This document shows, one piece after another, positions 1 to 5,347 of a stretch of 5,375 nucleotides of DNA (the stretch's first letter is position 1; each line of letters opens with the position of its first letter). The notes below the pieces were generated by a model, which made no database searches, was not told the origin of the DNA, and saw only the letters and a list, made by a program, of their open reading frames with translations. The stretch comes from Gammaproteobacteria bacterium. GTDB taxonomy: Bacteria; Pseudomonadota; Gammaproteobacteria; HK1. The DNA lies in NCBI GenBank assembly GCA_020444775.1, contig JAGRHX010000385.1, positions 1 to 5,375 on the forward strand. The letters are read 5' to 3'. The translations under genes and the position numbers were made by a program.

Positions 1-8
1 CCCACGCC

Positions 9-40
9 TGGCGCCGGGCCGTATGGCCGGCCCGGCGCCA
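9..40 (-). terminator. GC-rich hairpin after the LLM gene, probable terminator
   Basis: The left arm TGGCGCCGGGCCG (9-21) is perfectly complementary to CGGCCCGGCGCCA (28-40), giving a 13-bp stem with a 6-nt loop. It begins 13 nt past the stop codon of the minus-strand LLM gene, where a terminator for the two-gene operon is expected. No T-run follows on either strand, so it is not a textbook intrinsic terminator. It may be a U-less terminator or an mRNA 3'-end stabiliser, and it could also serve a plus-strand gene entering from the left. Confidence 0.55.
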
Positions 41-53
41 CGCCCGACCGGGC

Positions 54-875
54 TCAGTCGCCAGTCCTCGCAGCGGTCCTGGCACCGAGGGTCTCGGCAA
101 CCCGAGCGAACTCGCTCACCGACTGATAGCGCCAGTTCACCACCACGCCGGACACCCCGATCGAGCGCAGCTCGGCCAGCTCGTCATCGAGCGCGACGGG
201 GTCGTGCACCGACAGACGCGACAGCGTCACCACCCTGGCCGGCGGACGTCCGGCCGCCGCCATCCGTGCGTTCAGATCGGCGATCGCTGGGGCCAGCGTT
301 GCGGCCGGCATTCGGGTCGGCATCCAGGCATCACCGTATCGAAGCACGCGTTCGAAGGCATGCTCGGGCGCGCCGCCGACCACGATGGGAGGCCGCGGCG
401 GCCGGGGCCGGAACAGGAAGCGCTGGCCGTTCAGCACCACCTCGTCGCTGTCGAAGCAGCGGTGCAGGAACGCCAGGGTCCGGTCCGTGATCCGACCACG
501 CTGCGTGCGATCGACGCCGAGCGCCCTGAACTCGGCGGCCATCCAGCCGACGCCCACGCCCAGCTCCAGACGCCCGCCGGACAGCTCCTGCACGGTCGCC
601 ACCCATTTGGCGGTCGGCAGCATTGGTCGGTAGGGCAGCACCAGCACACCGACGCCCAGACGCACCCGCTGGGTGACCGCCGACAGATAGGCGAGCGTCG
701 CCAGCGGATCCAGATAGCGACCGTCCGAACCCTCAGCGTCATCCGGCGGGATCGCGATGTGGTCGGCCACCCAGATCTCGTCCAGCCCCGCCGCCTCGGT
801 GATGCGCGCGCATTCGGTCAGCATCTGTGGTGATGATTGCGGGCCCATGACCCGCACGTACATACCGATGTTCAT
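54..875 (-). CDS. LLM class flavin- or F420-dependent oxidoreductase (luciferase-like monooxygenase)
   Basis: This 273-aa protein belongs to the bacterial luciferase-like (LLM, PF00296) superfamily, TIM-barrel enzymes that use reduced FMN or coenzyme F420 to oxidise or reduce small organic substrates. Visible family signatures are an N-terminal beta strand (MNIGMYVRV), EIWVADHI near residues 33-40, LDPLATLAYLSAVTQRVRLG at 55-74 followed by VGVLVLPYRP, GRLELGVGVGW at 101-111, and PPIVVGGAPEHAFERVLRYG around 162-181. The length suits the shorter F420-type LLM proteins; the cofactor cannot be settled from sequence alone, and no F420 biosynthesis gene lies nearby. Its ATG overlaps the TGA of the upstream FAD oxidase gene (ATGA, 872-875), and GAGG sits 5 nt before the start, so translation is probably coupled. 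It is the second gene of a two-gene operon. No signal peptide is seen, so it should be cytoplasmic. The substrate is unknown. Confidence 0.9.
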   Translation of the reverse strand: MNIGMYVRVMGPQSSPQMLTECARITEAAGLDEIWVADHIAIPPDDAEGSDGRYLDPLATLAYLSAVTQRVRLGVGVLVLPYRPMLPTAKWVATVQELSGGRLELGVGVGWMAAEFRALGVDRTQRGRITDRTLAFLHRCFDSDEVVLNGQRFLFRPRPPRPPIVVGGAPEHAFERVLRYGDAWMPTRMPAATLAPAIADLNARMAAAGRPPARVVTLSRLSVHDPVALDDELAELRSIGVSGVVVNWRYQSVSEFARVAETLGARTAARTGD

Positions 876-2224
876 GTTCGCCTCATCTCCCCCCGTAGCC
901 GGTCGACACGATCCAGGAATCGGTACCAGCCGCCGACCAGGGGCAGGAACCAGGGCTTACCACGGTAGCCGGGCACCGGCACGTCGGGCAACGGCAGATC
1001 CAGATAGGCACTGTGCACGTCATTGCTGCGTAGTATGCGTCGCCCGATCAGGTTGCCCAGATAGCTCATCATCGCCACGCCACTGCCGTTGCAACCCAGC
1101 GCATAGTGCATGCCCTGATGCATGCCGATGTGTGGCAGCGCATCTTGGGTGAAGGCGACCAGCCCGGTCCACGAATGCGTGATCCGGGCGTCGGCCAGCT
1201 GCGGGAAACGCGCCAGCATGGCCTTGCGCAGCAAGCGTGCGCGGGTTCGCGCATCGACATCGGTGAAGCGCGCACGGCCACCGAAGACCAGTCTCCGACC
1301 ATCGGGTGACTGTCGGTAGTAGTGCAGGATGCGTGGCGTCTCGGACAGGGTGCGAGCCTTGGGAATCAATGAGCTGACCAGCGCCGGCGGCAACGGCTCG
1401 GTGGCGATGATATGACTGGCCGCCGGCACCACGCCGCGCTGCAAGCCCGGTGTCAAAGGTCCGGTATAGCCATTGGTGCCGATCACCACCTCGGCGATGC
1501 GTACCTGGCCCTTGCCGGTCAGCACCTCGAAGCTGCCGGGTTGTCCGTGCACCGCTTCGACCCGGGTGTTCGCGCACAACAGCGCCCCGGCCCGGGCCGC
1601 GGCCTCGCGCAACCCGCGCAGATACAACGCCGGATGCAGCCTGGCGGCCCGCTCGATGACGAGGCCACCGTGATAGAAGTCGCTGTCCATCTCCTCGCGC
1701 AGACGCTCACGGGGCAGCACGCTGGCACCGGCGTCGGTCAGCCTGTTGATGGTTTCGGCTCGCGCCCTGAACTTCTCGAAGTGCGCCGGCGTGATGGCCC
1801 CGACCATACGCCCGGTCTGCTGATAGTGACAGTCGATGGCCTCGCGCTCGACCAGATCGCCGACCAGGTCGAAGGCTTGTCGGCTCTCGCCCATCAATCG
1901 CTCGAGCAGGCTACGTCCTTCGGCCCGATTCGACTGCTCACCCGGACCACCGGACATGCCCTTGCCCAGGTTGATGCCGGCGCTCACACCGCCGCCATTG
2001 CGGCTGCTGGCACCGTCACCGAACAGCCCGGCCTCGCAGACCACCACCGAACGACCGCCTCGTGCCAGCTCGAGGGCCGCGTTGAGACCGGTGTAACCAC
2101 CGCCGACGATCGCCACGTCGACCTGATCCGGCGGCGACAGATCACCGGCGGCATCGGGCGGCGCTGCCTCCCACCAGTAGGGCAGCGGCTTGAAGTCGGG
2201 ATGGATGTGATCCGAATCACGCAT
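872..2224 (-). CDS. FAD-dependent oxidoreductase, DAO family, PuuB-like amine/amino-acid oxidase
   Basis: This 450-aa flavoprotein belongs to the D-amino-acid oxidase fold (DAO, PF01266; COG0665), close in layout to gamma-glutamylputrescine oxidase PuuB. Such enzymes oxidise an amine or amino acid with FAD, usually giving an imine or aldehyde, ammonia and peroxide. The N-terminal dinucleotide-binding fold reads VAIVGGGYTGLNAALELA (residues 37-54), with E64 ending the second strand, followed by the typical GASSRNGGG segment at 71-79. Near the C-terminus, GLVAFTQDALPHIG and YALGCNGSGVAMMSYLGN match the closing FAD-binding motif. The last part (PWFLPLVGGWYRFLDRVD) is the tail common in PuuB-like oxidases. 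The frame is open for 97 more codons upstream, but I chose the ATG at 2224. It has AGGA 9 nt before it, the protein then begins 36 residues before the FAD fold as is normal, and the extension would run across the divergent promoter into the aminotransferase gene. The exact substrate is unknown. Confidence 0.94.
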   Translation of the reverse strand: MRDSDHIHPDFKPLPYWWEAAPPDAAGDLSPPDQVDVAIVGGGYTGLNAALELARGGRSVVVCEAGLFGDGASSRNGGGVSAGINLGKGMSGGPGEQSNRAEGRSLLERLMGESRQAFDLVGDLVEREAIDCHYQQTGRMVGAITPAHFEKFRARAETINRLTDAGASVLPRERLREEMDSDFYHGGLVIERAARLHPALYLRGLREAAARAGALLCANTRVEAVHGQPGSFEVLTGKGQVRIAEVVIGTNGYTGPLTPGLQRGVVPAASHIIATEPLPPALVSSLIPKARTLSETPRILHYYRQSPDGRRLVFGGRARFTDVDARTRARLLRKAMLARFPQLADARITHSWTGLVAFTQDALPHIGMHQGMHYALGCNGSGVAMMSYLGNLIGRRILRSNDVHSAYLDLPLPDVPVPGYRGKPWFLPLVGGWYRFLDRVDRLRGEMRRT

Positions 2225-2256
2225 CGTCTGGTGTCCTGCGCTGGGAGTTTCGGCAA

Positions 2257-2276
2257 GTACCTCCGCGCAGAGGTAC
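2257..2276. repeat. Inverted repeat GTACCTC-N6-GAGGTAC in the oxidase leader
   Basis: Perfect 7-bp arms (2257-2263 and 2270-2276) surround a 6-nt spacer, 33 to 52 bases before the FAD oxidase start. It could be an operator for a dimeric regulator or a small leader hairpin. There is no T-run, so it is not a simple attenuator terminator. Confidence 0.4.
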
Positions 2277-2320
2277 CAGATGGGATCCACCTCGGCGGCC
2301 CGGGTCGATGATCCGGCTCC

Positions 2321-2379
2321 GCCCGAGCCCGGCCCGAAGCATGCTAGCTTATACAGGGATCGGCCCGATCGCTTCGGGC
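2321..2379. promoter_or_regulatory. Cluster of GCCCGA/TCGGGC half-sites around the putative promoters, operator candidate
   Basis: GCCCGA occurs at 2321-2326, 2332-2337 and 2363-2368, and its complement TCGGGC at 2374-2379. Starts within each pair are 11 bp apart and the two pairs are 31 bp apart, so the copies lie close to one face of the helix. The copies at 2332 and 2374 belong to a perfect 9-bp inverted repeat (GCCCGAAGC 2332-2340, GCTTCGGGC 2371-2379) that brackets the AT-rich -10-like patch. A 13-bp palindrome, GATCGGCCCGATC, lies at 2358-2370. The layout resembles an operator array shared by the divergent genes. The regulator is unknown and is not encoded in this window. Confidence 0.4.
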
Positions 2380-2399
2380 ACGAGCTACCGTCTCCAGCC

Positions 2400-3338
2400 A
2401 TGCACAAGGTCCAAGGCGTGAGCAGCAGCGACGATACGTCCACCCGACTCGGCTTGTTCGCGGTCGGCCGGCATGCCCCTCCTGACCCGATGCCGGTGCC
2501 GGCCGGCGTGCGCACCCTGAATGAGCTGCTCGACGGCTTCGCGCCTGGCGTCTATACCGCCTTCAGGACCTTCGAGCACAACCGGTTCCTGCACCTGGAC
2601 CGGCACCTCACACGGCTGCGCCAGTCGGCGCAGCGAGCTGGTCTGGCCGACGCCCTGGACGAGCAGGCCTTGCGCGCGGCGTTGCACGCCGTGTGCACGC
2701 AGGCCTCGGGGATCGAGCATCAGGTGCGTATCGACGTGATCGGCAGACCGCTGGACGACGGGGCTGGCACGCAGATGCTCATCGCGCTCGCTCCGTTCGA
2801 GCCACCGTCCGAGCGCCTGTACACCGAAGGCGTGCGGGTGCGAACGACCCGCGAGCTGACACGCGATGATCCGCTGACCAAGAGCGCGGCCTTCGTTGCC
2901 CGCCGCGCGGCGCTGGAGCAGCGCCTGAAGTCCCTCGACGACCAGGGTGGCGGCGCGATGACCGGTCCCGAGGTGCACGAGATCATCATGCTGGATCCGC
3001 AGGATCGTCTGCTCGAGGGGTTGCGCAGCAATTTCTACGCGGTGCGTGCCCAGACCCTGCTGAGCCCGCCAGACGGCACCCTGCAGGGCATCACCCAGAG
3101 CATACTGCTGGAGCTGGCGCGGCAGTCGGGGATCACTCAGACCCTGGAGGCGGTGCGTCTTTCAGAGCTCGCCACGCTCGAGGAGGCCGCCATCAGCGCC
3201 TCGTCCAAGGGCATCGTGCCGGTCGTGCAGATCGATGAGCTACCGATCGGCGACGGCCGCCCCGGACCGCTGGTGACCCGCCTGGTGCAGGCCTACCAGC
3301 GCTATGTACGCGAGCACATCACAGCCGCCGTAGACTGA
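2400..3338 (+). CDS. Class IV PLP-dependent aminotransferase (BCAT/D-amino-acid transaminase/ADC-lyase fold)
   Basis: This 312-aa protein belongs to the fold-type IV PLP enzymes (PF01063), which include branched-chain and D-amino-acid aminotransferases and aminodeoxychorismate lyase. Family signatures in order are FRTFEHNRFLHLDRHLTRL (residues 55-73, with the conserved H69 and R72), PLTKSAAF with the probable Schiff-base lysine K161, LLEGLRSNFYAV with E206 and N211, the LQGIT loop at 228-232, and ASSKGIVPVVQID near 267-279 followed by GRPGP. Length is normal for the family. The frame is open from an ATG at 2280, but that would include the divergent promoter region. ATG 2400 lacks a clear Shine-Dalgarno sequence, whereas GTG 2418 has AAGG 8 nt before it and would give 306 aa; both keep the whole domain. 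It is divergent from the FAD oxidase gene. A role in transamination of an amino acid related to the oxidase substrate is inference only, and lyase activity cannot be excluded. Confidence 0.9.
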   Translation: MHKVQGVSSSDDTSTRLGLFAVGRHAPPDPMPVPAGVRTLNELLDGFAPGVYTAFRTFEHNRFLHLDRHLTRLRQSAQRAGLADALDEQALRAALHAVCTQASGIEHQVRIDVIGRPLDDGAGTQMLIALAPFEPPSERLYTEGVRVRTTRELTRDDPLTKSAAFVARRAALEQRLKSLDDQGGGAMTGPEVHEIIMLDPQDRLLEGLRSNFYAVRAQTLLSPPDGTLQGITQSILLELARQSGITQTLEAVRLSELATLEEAAISASSKGIVPVVQIDELPIGDGRPGPLVTRLVQAYQRYVREHITAAVD

Positions 3339-3377
3339 ATGCCCCGACACGGCTCCCGCCGATGGCGGCCCCGGCGC

Positions 3378-3686
3378 TCAGGCCGGTGACAGGACGTGGA
3401 TGGTCCGGCTCTCGAGCAGGTCCTTGACCTTGGCGCCGTACGCGGCCATGTGCGGTGAGGCCGCGTGCGCCTTCAGGGCGTCCAGGCTCTCCCACTTCTC
3501 GACCACCACGAAGGTGTTCTCTCCGAACTGCGCCTGGAACGAACCGACGCCCTCGGCGTCGACCGCGGCGCCGTATTCGATGCAGCCCTGCTCGGCATGT
3601 ACCGCCGGCACGTTCGCATTGAATGCGGCGAGGACCTCGGCACGCTTGCCCGGTTTGGTGGTGATGACGGCGATGACGTGAATCAT
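3378..3686 (-). CDS. ABM-family (YgiN-like) putative quinol monooxygenase
   Basis: This 102-aa single-domain protein has the antibiotic biosynthesis monooxygenase fold (ABM, PF03992), a dimeric ferredoxin-like barrel of about 100 residues. Members such as E. coli YgiN oxidise quinols or similar phenolics without a metal or flavin cofactor; others are uncharacterised. Signatures are the N-terminal strand IHVIAVITTKPGK, AEQGCIEYG (31-39), FVVVEKWESLDALKAH (59-74) with the conserved tryptophan W65, and the SPHM motif at 77-80. The start ATG at 3686 has GAGG 10 nt upstream and gives the normal family N-terminus. It lies convergent to the aminotransferase gene, with only 39 bp between the two stop codons. 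The GNAT gene upstream on the same strand is 215 bp away, so the gene probably has its own promoter. The substrate is unknown; a stress-related or quinone role is family-based inference. Confidence 0.93.
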   Translation of the reverse strand: MIHVIAVITTKPGKRAEVLAAFNANVPAVHAEQGCIEYGAAVDAEGVGSFQAQFGENTFVVVEKWESLDALKAHAASPHMAAYGAKVKDLLESRTIHVLSPA

Positions 3687-3901
3687 GTTGGTTGGGCCTC
3701 GACGGTGAGATTGGGGTAGGACTGGCCGGCTCTGCGCCCGCGTGCTCAGACCGCTGGATCGACCTCACGGGTCGATCCTCGCGGGGCCGCTGCACGGCGG
3801 GCGCCTCGATGCGGATCATGACCACAGCCGCGGGTCACGACAAGCCGCGAACGACCGACGGCGCGGACGTTCGTGTGGGGCAGTCTGTTTCGCGAGGCCT
3901 G
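3687..3901. other. Gene-free stretch between GNAT and ABM genes
   Basis: No convincing coding sequence is seen in these 215 bases. It should contain the 3' end of the GNAT transcript and the promoter of the minus-strand ABM gene, although I find no clear -35/-10 pair. The main structure is the perfect hairpin at 3756-3778. A weak 6-bp inverted repeat (CGAACG 3848-3853, CGTTCG 3868-3873) lies nearer the GNAT gene. Confidence 0.5.
3756..3778. repeat. Perfect 9-bp hairpin GGATCGACC-N5-GGTCGATCC
   Basis: The arms 3756-3764 and 3770-3778 are perfectly complementary around the 5-nt loop TCACG. It lies 70 bp before the ABM start codon and about 120 bp after the GNAT stop codon. No T-run follows on either strand. 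It may be an operator for the ABM gene or a transcript-end hairpin for the GNAT gene; position slightly favours an operator or leader element. Confidence 0.45.
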
Positions 3902-4399
3902 TCAGCACGCGGGGACCAGACACATCCGGTAACGCGTCAGGGCGATGCCCTCGCGCCAGACCTGCTCGCGTTCGGTGACCACGAAGCCGGCGCGCTCGAA
4001 GACCGGTCGGCTGAGCTCGCTCGCCTCGGTATGGAACTGCCCACCGCTGCTCGCCCGCATGGCGTGCAAGGCAAACGTGAGCAGCGCGCCTGCCACCCCG
4101 CGTCGTGCGTGCTCGGGGGCCACGTACAGGGATCGGACATGGCCATCCGCGCCGACGCCGCAAAAGCCGATGGCATCGTTCTGCCGATGCGCGACAAAGG
4201 TCCGCACCTCGTCGATCAGGGCATCGAAGCGTGGCGTGTTCGCCGCCGACGCCCAGGCCCGCAGCTGCTCGGGCGTGTAGGCCACGGACCCGAGCTCCAG
4301 CACCGCCCTTTCGAACACCCGGCGCAGCGCATCCCGCTCATCGCCACGCATGGGTCGGATCCGGTAGTCGTCGGGATGCGTCTTCATCGGCCTTGCCAT
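3902..4399 (-). CDS. GNAT family N-acetyltransferase
   Basis: This 165-aa protein is a GCN5-related N-acetyltransferase (PF00583 type), which transfers an acetyl group from acetyl-CoA to an amine. The N-terminus YRIRPMRGDERDALRRVFE (12-30) is the usual opening strand and helix. FVAHRQNDAIGFCGV leads into motif A, VRSLYVAPEHARRGVAGALL (88-107), with the G101/A103 pyrophosphate-binding turn; alanine 98 replaces the usual Q/R in the first position. The C-terminal part has SRPVFERAGFVV (130-141), the usual motif B 'fYek.GF' region. Length is normal. Two starts are possible: ATG 4399, chosen as the longer, has only a weak GGAT 11 nt upstream, while ATG 4387 would remove four residues and has AAGG only 3 nt away. 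It is divergent from the YeeE/YedE pair across 109 bp. The acceptor substrate cannot be read from the sequence. Confidence 0.93.
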   Translation of the reverse strand: MARPMKTHPDDYRIRPMRGDERDALRRVFERAVLELGSVAYTPEQLRAWASAANTPRFDALIDEVRTFVAHRQNDAIGFCGVGADGHVRSLYVAPEHARRGVAGALLTFALHAMRASSGGQFHTEASELSRPVFERAGFVVTEREQVWREGIALTRYRMCLVPAC

Positions 4400-4508
4400 C
4401 GGTCATGGATATCCGCAAGCAGAACACAGAGATTACGCACTGTCGCGCGCACGGCCGGAGCGTGCGCCGCGACACATCGACTGGCGTCTTTCAAGAGGAT
4501 CGATTGTC
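4400..4508. promoter_or_regulatory. Divergent intergenic region between GNAT and the YeeE/YedE operon
   Basis: Promoters for the minus-strand GNAT gene and the plus-strand transporter pair should both lie here. The less GC-rich part is 4405-4440 and includes the palindrome GGATATCC (4407-4414), but no strong -35/-10 pair is visible. AAGAGGA (4493-4499), 9 nt before ATG 4509, is a good ribosome-binding site and settles the start of the first transporter gene. Confidence 0.5.
4441..4474 (+). repeat. 34-nt hairpin/inverted repeat in the transporter leader
   Basis: TGTCGCG (4441-4447) pairs with CGCGACA (4468-4474). Inside it, after one unpaired C at 4467, CGCACG (4448-4453) pairs with CGTGCG (4461-4466) around the loop GCCGGAG. 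This makes 13 base pairs with a single bulge, ending 18 nt before the ribosome-binding site. It could be an operator for a dimeric repressor or a structured mRNA leader. No T-run follows directly, so an intrinsic terminator is unlikely. Confidence 0.5.
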
Positions 4509-4940
4509 ATGCAGAACTTCACCCCGGTCAGCGGCTTCGCCGGCGGCCTGCTGATTGGCCTCGGCGCCGCCGTGCTGGCCATCAGCAACGGTCGTATCGC
4601 GGGCATCAGCGGGATTCTCGGCGGTCTGCTCGGCGCGAGCGCCAGGGACATGGCCTGGCGGCTGGTCTTCCTGCTCGGTCTGCTCCTTGGCCCATGGCTG
4701 CTGTGGCTGCTGAGCGGTCGGGCACCGACCATCAGCGCGCCACACGGCAGCATCTTGTTGATCGTGGGCGGACTGCTGGTCGGCTACGGAACCCGGCTCG
4801 GCAATGGCTGCACCAGCGGTCACGGCGTCTGCGGGCTGGCGCGTGGTTCGCGGCGCTCCCTGGTCGCGACCGCGGTGTTCTTCGGTACCGCGATACTCGT
4901 CGCGCTGCTGGCCCAGGCACTCGGATGGCACACCGCATGA
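4509..4940 (+). CDS. YeeE/YedE family transporter, first half (PmpA-like)
   Basis: This 143-aa integral membrane protein of the YeeE/YedE family (PF04143) is one half of a transporter whose full-length relatives (such as TsuA) import thiosulfate; split forms are known as PmpA/PmpB. Hydrophobic segments lie near residues 9-30, 31-43, 50-70, 79-98 and 116-138. The diagnostic loop GNGCTSGHGVCGLARGS (98-114) carries the conserved cysteine C101, which in the family is thought to relay the sulfur substrate, plus a second cysteine, C108. ATG 4509 is supported by AAGAGGA 9 nt upstream. The stop codon overlaps the start of the second half (ATGA, 4937-4940), so the two should be made together and form one complex in the inner membrane. 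The usual sulfur partners of such pairs (ArsR/BigR-type repressor, persulfide dioxygenase, rhodanese) are not in the window but could follow to the right. The substrate is inferred from the family. Confidence 0.94.
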   Translation: MQNFTPVSGFAGGLLIGLGAAVLAISNGRIAGISGILGGLLGASARDMAWRLVFLLGLLLGPWLLWLLSGRAPTISAPHGSILLIVGGLLVGYGTRLGNGCTSGHGVCGLARGSRRSLVATAVFFGTAILVALLAQALGWHTA

Positions 4941-5347
4941 TCAAGCATCTCACCACCCTGGTTGCCGGTCTGCTGATGGGCATGGGCATGTCACTGTCCG
5001 GTATGATGGACCCGGCCAAGGTGCTGGGCTTCTTCCACTTCCTCGGCAGCTGGGACCCGACCCTCGCGCTGGTGATGGTCGGTGCGCTCAGCGTGTCGGT
5101 GCCGGCTTTCGCCCTCATGCGCGGTCGCAGCACGGCGCTGCTGGGTGATCCCTTGCAGTTCCCGACCCGCTCCGACATCGACTGGCGTCTGGTGAGCGGC
5201 GCGCTGTTGTTCGGCGTGGGCTGGGGCCTGACGGGGTTCTGTCCGGGCCCGGCCATCTCCGCGCTCGCCAGCGGCGTCACGGAGGTCTTCTTGTTCTGTG
5301 CCGCGATGCTGGTTGGGATGCTCGTCCATCGATGGACGGCCGGCTGA
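4937..5347 (+). CDS. YeeE/YedE family transporter, second half (PmpB-like)
   Basis: This 136-aa membrane protein is the partner half of the split YeeE/YedE transporter. Family motifs are SGMMDPAKVLGFFHFLGSWD (21-40), DIDWRL at 80-85 starting the second repeat-like helix, and GVGWGLTGFCPGPAISAL (93-110) with the conserved cysteine C102. Hydrophobic segments lie near residues 5-23, 42-61, 86-100, 103-113 and 115-131. The start ATG overlaps the stop of the first half by ATGA. Only a weak Shine-Dalgarno-like stretch precedes it, so translation probably depends on ribosomes finishing the first gene. The same frame is open upstream as far as about 3692 without a stop, but that stretch runs antisense to the GNAT gene and under the first half, so it is not coding. 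It probably acts with the first half in import of thiosulfate or another reduced sulfur compound. Confidence 0.94.
   Translation: MIKHLTTLVAGLLMGMGMSLSGMMDPAKVLGFFHFLGSWDPTLALVMVGALSVSVPAFALMRGRSTALLGDPLQFPTRSDIDWRLVSGALLFGVGWGLTGFCPGPAISALASGVTEVFLFCAAMLVGMLVHRWTAG
5323..5338. repeat. 16-bp perfect palindrome at the 3' end of the second transporter gene
   Basis: CGTCCATCGATGGACG reads the same on both strands and lies inside the coding sequence, ending 6 bases before the stop codon at 5345. It has no loop and no T-run follows in the visible 37 bases. It may be a protein-binding site for a downstream gene, or chance. Confidence 0.35.

Larger units (their letters stand above)
2225..2399. promoter_or_regulatory. 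Divergent intergenic region with bidirectional promoter candidates
   Basis: This gap separates the minus-strand FAD oxidase operon from the plus-strand aminotransferase gene, so both promoters should lie here. The only AT-rich patch is around 2345-2356. It offers TATACA (2350-2355) as a plus-strand -10 element and TATAAG (2353-2348) as a minus-strand one. No convincing -35 box is found for either, so activator-dependent promoters are possible. The minus-strand choice would give the oxidase gene a leader of roughly 115 nt. The assignment rests on position and base composition only. Confidence 0.45.

Noticed and set aside
204..833. A 209-codon plus-strand open frame opposite the LLM gene
   Set aside because: Its His/Arg/Gln-rich composition and lack of motifs mark it as antisense to a well-supported LLM protein.
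1412..2311. A 299-codon plus-strand open frame opposite the FAD oxidase
   Set aside because: The opposite strand encodes a clear FAD enzyme with intact motifs, and this frame shows no family resemblance; it is a high-GC antisense shadow.
2225..2515. 97-residue N-terminal extension of the FAD oxidase
   Set aside because: It would cross the divergent intergenic region into the aminotransferase gene, matches no targeting or known domain, and the ATG at 2224 has a ribosome-binding site and the usual family N-terminus.
3356..3386. Possible terminator hairpins between the convergent aminotransferase and ABM genes
   Set aside because: Only 5-bp stems (CCGCC/GGCGG at 3356-3368 and CCGGC/GCCGG at 3371-3386) with no T-run; such stems are common in sequence this GC-rich.
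3848..3873. CGAACG/CGTTCG inverted repeat downstream of the GNAT gene
   Set aside because: Six-base arms with a 14-base spacer and no T-run are too weak to call a terminator or operator.
3692..5347. A 551-codon plus-strand open frame ending in the second YeeE/YedE half
   Set aside because: The upstream 415 codons run antisense to the GNAT gene, through the divergent promoter region and under the first transporter half in another frame. The residues are arginine-rich and low in recognisable motifs, and the real gene starts at 4937 with an ATGA overlap.
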